Assembly: GCF_000876015.1 (NCBI RefSeq)
Contig: NZ_BBQM01000028.1
Location: forward strand, 104,467-168,466
Origin: Cupriavidus basilensis
GTDB lineage: Bacteria; Pseudomonadota; Gammaproteobacteria; Burkholderiales; Burkholderiaceae
Reading direction: 5' to 3'
DNA length: 64,000 bases
The notes under the pieces were generated by a model. That model was not told where the DNA came from. It did not search any database and saw only the letters and a program-made list of their open reading frames with translations. The position numbers and the translations under genes were made by a program. Below are positions 20,727-28,939 of this stretch, piece after piece. Within the stretch, counting starts at the first letter, position 1. Each line of letters starts with the position of its first letter.

Positions 20727-21626
20727 ATGAAGCGCACCTCGTCGATCCCGCTGTCGCCCGTGTCCGTGCCCGTGCCGGCATCCGTGCCCGCGTCCGTGCC
20801 CGACGCCGATGCCGATACGCTGCCGCCGTGCGCCGGCGCGCTCGCTGACGCCGCGCGCGACGACCGCAACTTCGTCACCGCGCTGGCGCGCGGACTGGAC
20901 CTGCTGCGCGCGTTCGGCCCGCACGACGACTACCTCGGCAACGCCGAGCTCGCGCGGCGCGCGGGCATTCCGCGCCCGACCGTCTCGCGCCTGACCTACA
21001 CGCTCACCAGCCTGGGCTACCTGATCTATTCCGAATCGCTCGAGAAATACCGTCTCGGGCAGGGCGCGATGGTGCTCGGCCAGCGCTACCTCGCCGGCTC
21101 GCGCATCCGCGAGATCGCGCGGCCGCTGATGCAGTCGCTCGCGTTCGCCACCGACTGCACCGTGGCGCTGGCCACCGCCGACCGCCACGAGATGGTCTAC
21201 CTCGAGGTCTGCCAGCCGCGCGGCGCGCTGGTGATGCGGCTGGCGCCGGGCTCGCGCCTGCCCACCGCCACCTCCGCCATCGGCCGCGCGTGGCTGGCCG
21301 GGCTGGAAGCGCCGCGGCGCGCCGCCGCCATCGCCGATCTCGAACAGTTCTACGGCAGCCGCTGGGCGCCGCTGCGCGCCAAGCTAGAGCGCGCGCTGCG
21401 CGACTACGGCCGGCGCGGCTTCTGCGTGGCGCACGCGGAATGGGACCGCACCGTGAGCGGCGCGGCCGCGCCGGTGGTGCTCGAAGGCGGCGCCGAAGTG
21501 CTGGCCATCAACATCGGCGGCGCGGCCACGCGGCTCGCGCCCGAGATCCTCGACGGCAATCTCGGCCCGCGCATCCGCGAACTCGCCGACGCGCTGCAGG
21601 GGCGCCTGTGGCAGGGGCACGGATAA
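20727..21626 (+). CDS. IclR-family transcriptional regulator
   Basis: 299 residues. The start ATG 20727 lacks a clear ribosome binding site. The first 45 residues are a Ser/Val/Pro-rich stretch (SVPVPASVPASVP) without structure. The winged helix is at about 47-110 (ALARGLDLLRAFGP, AELARRAGIPRPTVSRLTYT, then GYLIYSESLEKYRLGQGAM) and the IclR effector domain fills the rest (ELADAL end). IclR proteins bind a small carboxylate or aromatic effector and control a neighbouring uptake/catabolic operon. It diverges from liv and precedes the SDR and Bug genes, its likely targets. Confidence 0.93.
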   Translation: MKRTSSIPLSPVSVPVPASVPASVPDADADTLPPCAGALADAARDDRNFVTALARGLDLLRAFGPHDDYLGNAELARRAGIPRPTVSRLTYTLTSLGYLIYSESLEKYRLGQGAMVLGQRYLAGSRIREIARPLMQSLAFATDCTVALATADRHEMVYLEVCQPRGALVMRLAPGSRLPTATSAIGRAWLAGLEAPRRAAAIADLEQFYGSRWAPLRAKLERALRDYGRRGFCVAHAEWDRTVSGAAAPVVLEGGAEVLAINIGGAATRLAPEILDGNLGPRIRELADALQGRLWQGHG

Positions 21627-21731
21627 GCGGATAACGGGCATCATCGCGCATCGACGCGGCCCGGCGGACATGCGCCGCAAGGGCCAGACATCCAGCAGGC
21701 AATACAGACAAAGAAAACAAAGGAGACAACG

Positions 21732-22544
21732 ATGGACATCCGCAACAAGACCGTGATCGTGACGGGCGCCGCCACCGGCATCGGGCGCGCGCTGGCGCTG
21801 GCCTTCGCCGCCGGCGGCGCGCGCGGCGTGGCGGTGGCCGACCTCGACGAGGCCGGCGCGCGCACGGTGGCCGCGGAGCTGGCGCAGGCCAGTCCCGCCT
21901 GCCAGGTCTTCGCGCAGCGCACCGACGTGGCCGATGCCGCCGCGGTGCAGGCGCTGGCCGACGCCGCCACCGAGCGCTTCGGCCAGGTCGACGTGTTCTG
22001 CTCCAACGCCGGCATCATCCTGCGCAAGGGCCTCGACGCCAGCGCGCAGGAATGGCAGCGCATCTGGGAGATCAACGTGATGGCCCACATCCACGCCGCG
22101 CGCGCGGTGCTGCCGCAGATGCTGGCGCGCGGCGAGGGCTATTTCGTCAACACCGTGTCGGCCGCCGGGCTGCTGTCGCAGATCGGCTCGGCGCCCTACG
22201 CCGTGACCAAGCACGCGGCCATCGGCTTCGCCGAATGGCTGTCGATCACCTACGGCGAGCGCGGCATCAAGGTAAGCTGCATCTGCCCGCAGGGCGTGCA
22301 GACCAACATGCTGTTCGGCGAGGACGGCTCGCGCAAGGGCTTCCTGCAGGCCGGCTCGGTCACGCCGGAGCACGTGGCGCAGGTCACGCTCGCCGGCGTG
22401 AAGGACGAGCGCTTCCTGATCCTGCCGCACCCCGAAGTGCTGGAGTACTACCAGCGCAAGGGCCAGGACTACGACCGCTGGCTCAAGGGAATGCGCCGCC
22501 TGCACGATAAAGTGATGGCGGAGTTCGGCGGCAGCGTGGTGTAA
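21732..22544 (+). CDS. Short-chain dehydrogenase/reductase
   Basis: 270-residue NAD(P)-dependent oxidoreductase of the classical SDR family. AGGAGA lies five bases before ATG 21732. Cofactor motif TGAATGIGRAL, then CSNAG, active-site Ser in NTVSAAG and YAVTK (Tyr-x3-Lys). Asp in VADLDEAG after beta-2 favours NAD(H). The C terminus has a longer tail (HPEVLEYYQRKGQDYDRWL) seen in a subgroup of oxidoreductases. It follows the IclR gene by 105 bases and precedes a Bug receptor, so it probably oxidises or reduces an imported acid or alcohol; substrate unknown. Confidence 0.93.
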   Translation: MDIRNKTVIVTGAATGIGRALALAFAAGGARGVAVADLDEAGARTVAAELAQASPACQVFAQRTDVADAAAVQALADAATERFGQVDVFCSNAGIILRKGLDASAQEWQRIWEINVMAHIHAARAVLPQMLARGEGYFVNTVSAAGLLSQIGSAPYAVTKHAAIGFAEWLSITYGERGIKVSCICPQGVQTNMLFGEDGSRKGFLQAGSVTPEHVAQVTLAGVKDERFLILPHPEVLEYYQRKGQDYDRWLKGMRRLHDKVMAEFGGSVV

Positions 22545-22633
22545 GCAGTGAGCAAGGCCGCGCGCCGCGCGGCACCCGCAGCATCGGCAGTACCGGTATT
22601 ACCCAAAAAGCAAAAAAACACCTGGAGACAACC

Positions 22634-23611
22634 ATGCGCAGCAAACCTCTCGCGGCGGCCATGCTGGCCGCCTGCACCGCCTTGTCCGTCCTGTCGGCGC
22701 CGCCGGCGCGCGCGGACACCTATCCGTCCAAGCCGATCCGGCTCGTGGTCGGCTTTCCCAGCGGTGGCGCGCCGGACATCCTGGCGCGCATCTTCTCGGA
22801 GAAGATCTCGCTGGGCCAGCCGGTGGTGGTCGACAACAAGCCCGGCGCCGGCGGCAACATCGGCGCCGAGGCCGTGGCCCACGCCGCGCCCGACGGCTAC
22901 ACGCTGGCGATGGGCACGGTGGGCACGCACTCGATCAACGGCGCGCTCTACGCGCACATGCCATACGACATGGTCAAGGACTTCACGCCGGTGATCCTGG
23001 TCGCGTCCACGCCCAACGTGCTGGTGGTCAACCCTTCCGTGCCGGCCAGGAACGTGCAGGAACTGATCGCGCTGGCCAAGGCCAAGCCGGGCGGCCTCAC
23101 CTTCGGCACGCCGGGCGTCGGCACCTCGCTGCACGTGGCGGGCGAGCTGTTCAACTCGATGGCGGGCGTCAAGATCACGCACGTGCCGTACAAGGGCCGC
23201 GCGATGGCCATCCCCGACCTGCTCGGCGGCCACATCACGATGATGTTCGACAACCTGCCGTCGGCGCTGCCGGTGGTCAAGGAAGGCAAGCTGCGCGCGC
23301 TCGGCGTGACCAGCGCCAAGCGCACCGCCTCGGCGCCGGACATCCCCACGCTGGCCGAGCAGGGCCTGCCCGGCTTCGAGGCCGATTCGTGGTTCGCCAT
23401 CTTCGCGCCGGCCAACACGCCCAAGGACGTGATCGCCAGGCTCAACGCCGAGCTCAACCGCATCTACACGCTGCCCGATGTGCAGGCCAAGCTCAAGACG
23501 CTGGGCCTGGACCCGGTGCTCGGCACGCCGGAGAAGCTGGCCAGCTACCAGCGCAGCGAGATCGCGAAGTGGGCCAAGGTGGTGAAGGAGTCGGGCGCGA
23601 AGGCGGAGTAG
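22634..23611 (+). CDS. Bug-family (TctC) solute-binding protein
   Basis: 325 residues with a signal peptide cut near ARADTYP. Typical Bug motifs: YPSKPIRLVVGFPSGGAPDI, VVDNKPGAGGNIGAEAVA, the hydrophobic middle, HVPYKG and GFEADSWFAIFAPA. These periplasmic receptors trap carboxylates. No TctA/TctB genes are next to it, so it either serves a permease elsewhere or has a sensing role. It is in the iclR-SDR unit. Confidence 0.95.
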   Translation: MRSKPLAAAMLAACTALSVLSAPPARADTYPSKPIRLVVGFPSGGAPDILARIFSEKISLGQPVVVDNKPGAGGNIGAEAVAHAAPDGYTLAMGTVGTHSINGALYAHMPYDMVKDFTPVILVASTPNVLVVNPSVPARNVQELIALAKAKPGGLTFGTPGVGTSLHVAGELFNSMAGVKITHVPYKGRAMAIPDLLGGHITMMFDNLPSALPVVKEGKLRALGVTSAKRTASAPDIPTLAEQGLPGFEADSWFAIFAPANTPKDVIARLNAELNRIYTLPDVQAKLKTLGLDPVLGTPEKLASYQRSEIAKWAKVVKESGAKAE

Positions 23612-23806
23612 CGCGAGCCTTCCGGCATTCGGCGCCCGGCGCGGGTGCCGGCTTCCCGTGTTCGCCTGCCGCGTCAGCCGACATGGGGAGGCGGCCGCGC
23701 CATCGCTGGCTATCCCTGACGTTGCCGCGGACATTGGGCGCCGTGTCCGGGCGTGCTGGCGACGCCGGCGAACTTCCCCGGCGGCGCCGCGCCACGCGCC
23801 CTTCGC

Positions 23807-25201
23807 TCAGATGTCCGCCTCGGCCGCGCCCTGCGCCTGCGAGCCGCTGCCGCTGCCGCTGCGCAGCCGGCTGAAGCTCACCACCGCGCCCGCCGCGGCC
23901 ACCGCGGCCGCGACGAACAGCGCCAGCCGGGCCGCGCCGGACGGCTCGATGCTGAACAGCAGCGCGACGATGGCGGTGCCGGTGGTCTGCCCGAGCAGCC
24001 GCGTGGTTGCCTGCGCGCCGCTGGCGCCGCCGCTGCGCGCGGGCGGCGTGGCGCCGATCATGGCGCGGTTGTTGGGCGACTGGAACAGGCCGAAGCCGAG
24101 CCCGCACATCGCCATGCGCCAGCCGATGCCGAAGCTCGACGCCTCCGGGCCGAGCATGGCCAGGCCGACCAGCCCGCTGCCGAGCAGCGCCAGGCCGATG
24201 CCGGCCAGGATGCTGGCCGGATAGCGGTCCGACAGCCGGCCCGACAGCGGCGCCATGACCGCCACCATCAGCGGCCACGGCGTGATCAGCAGGCCGGTTT
24301 CGTGCAGCGAGCGGCCAAGCTGGTATTCCAGGTAGAACGGCAGCGCCACGAAGGACAGCATCTGCGCCATGAACGAGCAGAACGAGGTGCCCACCGCCAG
24401 CGTGAAGGCGCGGCTGCGGAACAGGTCCACCGGCACCAGCGGCGCGGGCTTGCCGCGCTGCATGCGCACCAGCCACCAGCCCAGCAGCGCCGCCGCCGCC
24501 AGCCCGGCGGCCGCGGCGGCGCGCAGGCCGGCGTGCCCGGCGGCGTCCACGCTGAGGATGAACAGCGCGAACACCACCGTCGACAGCAGCGCGCTGCGGT
24601 AGTCGAAGCCGTGCGGCTGCGGCGGCGTGGCCGGCAGTGCGCTGCGCGCCAGCAGCAGCGCGAACACCGCGACCGGCACGTTGATGGCGAACAGCCATTG
24701 CCAGCTTGCCACCGACAGGATCAGCGCGCCCACCGACGGCCCCACGGCGATGGTGATGCCGACCACCAGCGCGTTGAGGCCGATGCCGCGGCCGAGCTTG
24801 GTGGGCGGGTAGATGAAGCGCACCAGCGCCGTGTTCACGCTCATGATGCCGGCGCCGCCGATGCCCTGCAGCACGCGCGCGGCCACCAGCACCGGCAGCG
24901 TGGGCGAGAGCGCGCACAGCAGCGAGCCGAGCAGGAAGATCGCCAGCCCGGTGCGGTACACGCGCTTGTAGCCGAGGATGTCGCCCAGCGAGGACAGCGG
25001 CAGCAGGCACACCGTGACGGTGAGCTGGTAGGCGTTGACCACCCAGATGGTGCTGCTCGGGTCGGAGGCGAGCTTGCGCGAGATCGACGGCAGCGCGATG
25101 TTGGCGATCGAGCCGTCGAGCACGGCCATGATGAGGCCGCAGAACACGGTGAGGATGGCCCAGGTGCGTTGGGGACGGGGTAGGCCTTGGTGTGGCTGCA
25201 T
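23807..25201 (-). CDS. MFS exporter of the DHA2 (14-helix) type
   Basis: 464 residues from ATG 25201 (an in-frame TTG at 25258 would add 19 residues; no start has a strong ribosome binding site). Motif A is SLGDILGYKRVYRTG, motif C is VGITIAVGPSVGALIL, and motif D1 is near LDGSIANIALPSI. About 14 hydrophobic segments fit DHA2 drug:H+ antiporters of the EmrB/QacA class. A C-terminal Ser/Gly/Gln tail follows. It stands alone, convergent with the Bug gene. The substrate cannot be told. Confidence 0.88.
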   Translation of the reverse strand: MQPHQGLPRPQRTWAILTVFCGLIMAVLDGSIANIALPSISRKLASDPSSTIWVVNAYQLTVTVCLLPLSSLGDILGYKRVYRTGLAIFLLGSLLCALSPTLPVLVAARVLQGIGGAGIMSVNTALVRFIYPPTKLGRGIGLNALVVGITIAVGPSVGALILSVASWQWLFAINVPVAVFALLLARSALPATPPQPHGFDYRSALLSTVVFALFILSVDAAGHAGLRAAAAAGLAAAALLGWWLVRMQRGKPAPLVPVDLFRSRAFTLAVGTSFCSFMAQMLSFVALPFYLEYQLGRSLHETGLLITPWPLMVAVMAPLSGRLSDRYPASILAGIGLALLGSGLVGLAMLGPEASSFGIGWRMAMCGLGFGLFQSPNNRAMIGATPPARSGGASGAQATTRLLGQTTGTAIVALLFSIEPSGAARLALFVAAAVAAAGAVVSFSRLRSGSGSGSQAQGAAEADI

Positions 25202-25392
25202 GGAGGCGAGGAAGAGAACCGGCGAGGACAGCGCCGCGCGGCGTGCGCGGCCGCGCAATTATCGTCTGCCGCGGCGGTGTCCGCAAATGGCGGCTTCACG
25301 GCAGGCCCGCACGCCATGCCGGCCGATGATCTATATTGCAGGCTGGCGCGGCGCCCCGGGCCGCCGCGCCGGCCCGGACCTGAAGCGAAACC

Positions 25393-25917
25393 ATGAAGAC
25401 TACCTCACGATATCTCGGCGGCTGGCTGCTGTGCGCGGCCGCCGCCATGCTGCCGGCCTGCACGCTGCTGCAGCCGGTGGAAACGGCGCAGAAGATGATC
25501 GGCGCGCCCGAAGACGCGGTCAAGACCACCTTCGGCAACCCGACCGACGTCTACCACCTGGCCGACGGCACGACCCGCTGGATCTACTCGCGGCAGCCGC
25601 TCGGCTACCAGGCCTACGCGGCCGATTTCGACGCCGCCGGCAAGCTGACCAGCTTCCGCCAGATGCTGACCAACGCGGAAATCTACAAGGCCCGCGTCGA
25701 CGTCTGGACCCAGCGCGACGTGGAAGAGCATTTCGGCAAGCCGCGCGAGCCGGTGCAGTATTTCCCGCTGATGCGGCGCCTGGTGTGGTCCTACCGCTTC
25801 CGCCAGGACGGCATGCTGCCCTCGCTGTTCAACTGCTACTTCGACGACCAGGGCGTGCTGCGCCAGGTGCAGATCACGCTCGACCCGCTCGGCGGCGACA
25901 GCAGCCGCTCGAAGTAG
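25393..25917 (+). CDS. Hypothetical lipoprotein
   Basis: 174 residues with lipobox LPAC (Cys about residue 23) after a hydrophobic signal. The mature part has two similar halves with FGNPTDVYHLADGTTRWIYS and FGKPREPVQYFPLMRRLVWSYRF, each a GxP...W..Y pattern that resembles the SmpA/OmlA-like beta fold of outer-membrane lipoproteins (BamE type). That resemblance is weak and its role is unknown. It precedes nikR by 33 bases on the same strand, so it could be co-transcribed. Confidence 0.85.
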   Translation: MKTTSRYLGGWLLCAAAAMLPACTLLQPVETAQKMIGAPEDAVKTTFGNPTDVYHLADGTTRWIYSRQPLGYQAYAADFDAAGKLTSFRQMLTNAEIYKARVDVWTQRDVEEHFGKPREPVQYFPLMRRLVWSYRFRQDGMLPSLFNCYFDDQGVLRQVQITLDPLGGDSSRSK

Positions 25918-25950
25918 GCGCGCATCCCGTCCGGCCTTCTCGCTCCCATC

Positions 25951-26418
25951 ATGGAACGCTTCACCATTTCGCTGGACAACCAGCTTGCCGAGGAATTCGA
26001 CCGGCTGATCGCCGAGCGCGGCTACGACAACCGCTCCGAGGCGGTGCGCGACATCCTGCGCAGCCACCTCGACCGCTGGCGCGAGGCCTGCGATGCCGAC
26101 GGCCCCTGCGTGGCCAACCTGTCCTACGTCTACAACCACCACGAGCGCGAGCTGGCCGAGCGGCTCACGCGCATCCAGCACGCCCATCACAGCCTCACGG
26201 TCTCGACCATGCATGCCCACCTCGACAGCGACAACTGCATCGAGACGGTGATCCTGAAAGGCCCGGCCAGCGCCGTGCGGCAGCTTGCCGACGCCATCGG
26301 CAGCGAGCGCGGCGTGCGCCAGGCGACGCTGAACGTGGTCATGGCCGAGGCCGACGACTTCCACTCGCACTCCCACCCGCATCCGCATCCCGATCCGCAT
26401 CCTCACCCGCACGAGTGA
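25951..26418 (+). CDS. nikR: Nickel-responsive regulator NikR
   Basis: 155 residues. An N-terminal ribbon-helix-helix (MERFTISLDNQLAEEFDRLI, YDNRSEAVRDILR) binds DNA; the ACT-like domain carries the high-affinity Ni2+ ligands His77, His88, His90 and Cys96, the same set as E. coli NikR His76/His87/His89/Cys95. The last 18 residues are almost only His and Pro (HSHSHPHPHPDPHPHPH), an extension that may bind more metal. NikR with nickel represses nickel uptake genes. It sits 95 bases before a TonB-dependent receptor that carries a NikR-type operator. Confidence 0.95.
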   Translation: MERFTISLDNQLAEEFDRLIAERGYDNRSEAVRDILRSHLDRWREACDADGPCVANLSYVYNHHERELAERLTRIQHAHHSLTVSTMHAHLDSDNCIETVILKGPASAVRQLADAIGSERGVRQATLNVVMAEADDFHSHSHPHPHPDPHPHPHE

Positions 26419-26459
26419 AAGACGCCGGGCATCCGCACCGTGATGGTGCTTGCCCGATG

Positions 26460-26486
26460 GTATGAAGTTTGCTAAAAACTTCATAC
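26460..26486. promoter_or_regulatory. NikR-type operator
   Basis: A perfect inverted repeat: arms GTATGAAGTTT and AAACTTCATAC with a 5-base centre. The outer half-sites GTATGA and TCATAC are those of the E. coli NikR site, here 15 rather than 16 bases apart. It overlaps the candidate promoter of the TonB-dependent receptor. Confidence 0.85.
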
Positions 26487-26497
26487 ATTTTCATATT
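26469..26497 (+). promoter_or_regulatory. Candidate promoter of the TonB-dependent receptor gene
   Basis: TTGCTA (26469-26474), a 17-base spacer and CATATT (26492-26497). The NikR palindrome covers the -35 box and most of the spacer, which fits repression by steric block. Confidence 0.55.
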
Positions 26498-26512
26498 GCA
26501 AAAAAAATAACG

Positions 26513-28696
26513 ATGCGGGACTACCTCCGGCGCCTGCCGCGCTTCCCGGACCCGGCGGGCGCGCCCGCCATTGCCGGCCTGCCGCGCGCGTTGCGCCGCC
26601 GGCCGCTGCGGCTGGCGCTGTGGGCCGCGGCAAGCTGCGGCGCGGGGCTGCACGGCGTCGCCGGCGCGGGTGGCCTGCAGCAGGCCGGGCCCGATGCGCA
26701 GTTGCAGGCGGTGACGGTCCGCGGCGCGCCGGCCGAAGCGCTGGCCGGCGACAGCGCCAGCGAGGGCTACGTCACGCGCGAGCAGCTCGAGACCCGGCCG
26801 CTGCTGCGGCCCGGCGAACTGCTCGAGACCGTGCCGGGCCTGATCGTCACGCAGCACAGCGGCGACGGCAAGGCCAACCAGTATTTCCTGCGCGGCTTCA
26901 ATCTGGACCACGGCACCGACCTCGCCACCACGGTGGCCGGCATGCCGGTCAACATGCGCACCCACGCGCATGGCCAGGGTTATACCGACCTCAATTTCGT
27001 CATCCCCGAGCTGGTCGGCGGCATCGCCTACAAGAAGGGCACCTACCATGCCGAGGAGGGCGATTTCTCCGCCGCCGGCGCGGTGCGCATGGACTACGCG
27101 CCGAGCCTGCCGCGGGGCATCGCCCAGGGCGAGATCGGCCAGCACGGCTACCGCCGCGGGCTGCTGGCCGACTCGCTCCAGGCGGGGCCCGGCACGCTGC
27201 TGTACGGGCTGGAATGGATGGGCGAGAACGGGCCGTGGGTGCTGCCCGAGGGCGTGCACAAGCTCAACGGCGTGCTGCGCTACAGCCTGCCGCTGGGCGG
27301 CGGCGAGCGCGTGGCAGTCACGGCGATGGCCTACAAGAACCGCTGGCAGTCCACCGACCAGGTGCCGCAGCGCGCCATCGACCAGGGTTTGATCTCGCGC
27401 TTCGGCTACATCGACCCGAGCGACGGCGGCGCGTCGTCGCGCTACAGCCTGTCGGCGGACTGGCAGCGGCCGCTGCCGGACGGGCTGGTCAAGGCCAATG
27501 CCTACGTCATCAAGAGCCGCCTGCAACTGTTCTCCGACTTCACCTACGCGCTCGACAACCCCGGGCGCGGCGACCAGTTCGAGCAGTTCGAGAACCGCGT
27601 GACCACCGGCGCCAATGCCGCGCGCACGTGGTTCGGCAAGCTGGCCGGGCGCGACGCGGAGACCGAGCTCGGCACGCAACTGCGCTACGACCGGCTCGAC
27701 CCCATCGCGCTCTACGGCACCGAGGCGCGGCAGGTCTACAAGCAGGTGCGCAGCGACCGCGTCAACGAGACCAGCGCCGCGCTCTATGCGCGCAACGCCG
27801 TGCAGTGGCTGCCGTGGCTGCGCACCGTGGCCGGCCTGCGCGCGGACCAGTTCTGGTACGGCGTGGCCAGCGACAACCCGGCCAACTCCGGCAATGGCGG
27901 CGACCACATCGTCAGCCCCAAGCTGGGCCTGGTGCTGTCGCCGGGCGCGCATACCGACGTGTTCCTCAACTGGGGCCGCGGCTATCACAGCAACGACGTG
28001 CGCGGCGCCACCACCACGGTGGACCCGGCCAGCGGCGCGCCCGCGCGGAAGGTCAGCGTGCTGGTGCCGGCCACCGGCTACGAGCTGGGCGTGCGCAGCG
28101 CCGACGTGCTGCCGGGCCTGCAGTTGTCGGCCTCGCTGTGGCGGCTCGACATCGGCTCCGAGCTGGTGTTCTCGGGCGACAGCGGCACCACCGAGCCGAG
28201 CCGGCCGAGCCGCCGCACCGGCGTCGAGCTGGCGGCGTACTACGTGCCGGCGCCGGGCATCATCGTCGATGCCGACGCGGCCTTCTCCCGCGCGCGCTAC
28301 CGCGACCACGACAGCGTGGGCGACGACATTCCCGAAGCGATCCAGGCCACCGCGTCGATGGGCGCGTCGGCCGAGCGCGGGCGCTGGTCGTTCGGCGCGC
28401 GCATGCGCTACTTCGGCTCGCGCCCGCTGGTCGAGGACGACAGCGTGCGCTCGGCGTCGTCGTTCCTGGTCAACCTCAAGCTCGGCTACCGCGTGCTGAA
28501 GAACGTGCGGGTCTTCGCCGAAGTGCTGAACGCGCTGGGCCGGCGCGCCAACGATATCGATTATTACTACGCCTCGCTGCTCAAGGGCGAGGCCTCGCCG
28601 CCCGGCGCCGGCGGCGCGCCCGCGGGCATCGACGACCACCATGTCCATCCGGCCGAGCCGCGCACCCTGCGCATTGGCGCGACCTGGAATTTTTGA
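26513..28696 (+). CDS. TonB-dependent outer-membrane receptor, probably for nickel
   Basis: 727 residues from ATG 26513; a longer frame exists but would start inside the operator region. There is no clear ribosome binding site and the start lies only about 9 bases past the predicted transcription start, so a start further in is possible. An Arg-rich then hydrophobic export signal lies at about 25-50. The plug domain holds LETVPGLIVTQHSGDGKANQ and YFLRGFNLDHGTDLATTVAG, the barrel ends with the aromatic RTLRIGATWNF. His-rich points HAHGQG and DDHHVH could be metal contacts. The NikR operator and adjacent nikR argue for Ni2+ or a Ni complex as cargo; inner-membrane partners are not in view. Confidence 0.88.
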   Translation: MRDYLRRLPRFPDPAGAPAIAGLPRALRRRPLRLALWAAASCGAGLHGVAGAGGLQQAGPDAQLQAVTVRGAPAEALAGDSASEGYVTREQLETRPLLRPGELLETVPGLIVTQHSGDGKANQYFLRGFNLDHGTDLATTVAGMPVNMRTHAHGQGYTDLNFVIPELVGGIAYKKGTYHAEEGDFSAAGAVRMDYAPSLPRGIAQGEIGQHGYRRGLLADSLQAGPGTLLYGLEWMGENGPWVLPEGVHKLNGVLRYSLPLGGGERVAVTAMAYKNRWQSTDQVPQRAIDQGLISRFGYIDPSDGGASSRYSLSADWQRPLPDGLVKANAYVIKSRLQLFSDFTYALDNPGRGDQFEQFENRVTTGANAARTWFGKLAGRDAETELGTQLRYDRLDPIALYGTEARQVYKQVRSDRVNETSAALYARNAVQWLPWLRTVAGLRADQFWYGVASDNPANSGNGGDHIVSPKLGLVLSPGAHTDVFLNWGRGYHSNDVRGATTTVDPASGAPARKVSVLVPATGYELGVRSADVLPGLQLSASLWRLDIGSELVFSGDSGTTEPSRPSRRTGVELAAYYVPAPGIIVDADAAFSRARYRDHDSVGDDIPEAIQATASMGASAERGRWSFGARMRYFGSRPLVEDDSVRSASSFLVNLKLGYRVLKNVRVFAEVLNALGRRANDIDYYYASLLKGEASPPGAGGAPAGIDDHHVHPAEPRTLRIGATWNF

Positions 28697-28939
28697 CGGG
28701 TTTCCGGGCATTTTTGCGATGTTGGCGCGGGTTGGGCGCGGGTCGGGAAGGTCGGCGCCGGCCGGCGTTTCATCATCCTTACGAAGTAGAAACGCCGCAT
28801 CACTCCCCTGCAATCGATCTAATTGCACCGCCACGCCGAGTGCCTAGAGTGGTTGAGCCGCGCCAGCCGCGCCTTGCCCGGCAGGAGGCGGCCGCATCCG
28901 GGGGAACCGGTCACGTCCAATCTCCAGCAAGGAGGAAAT

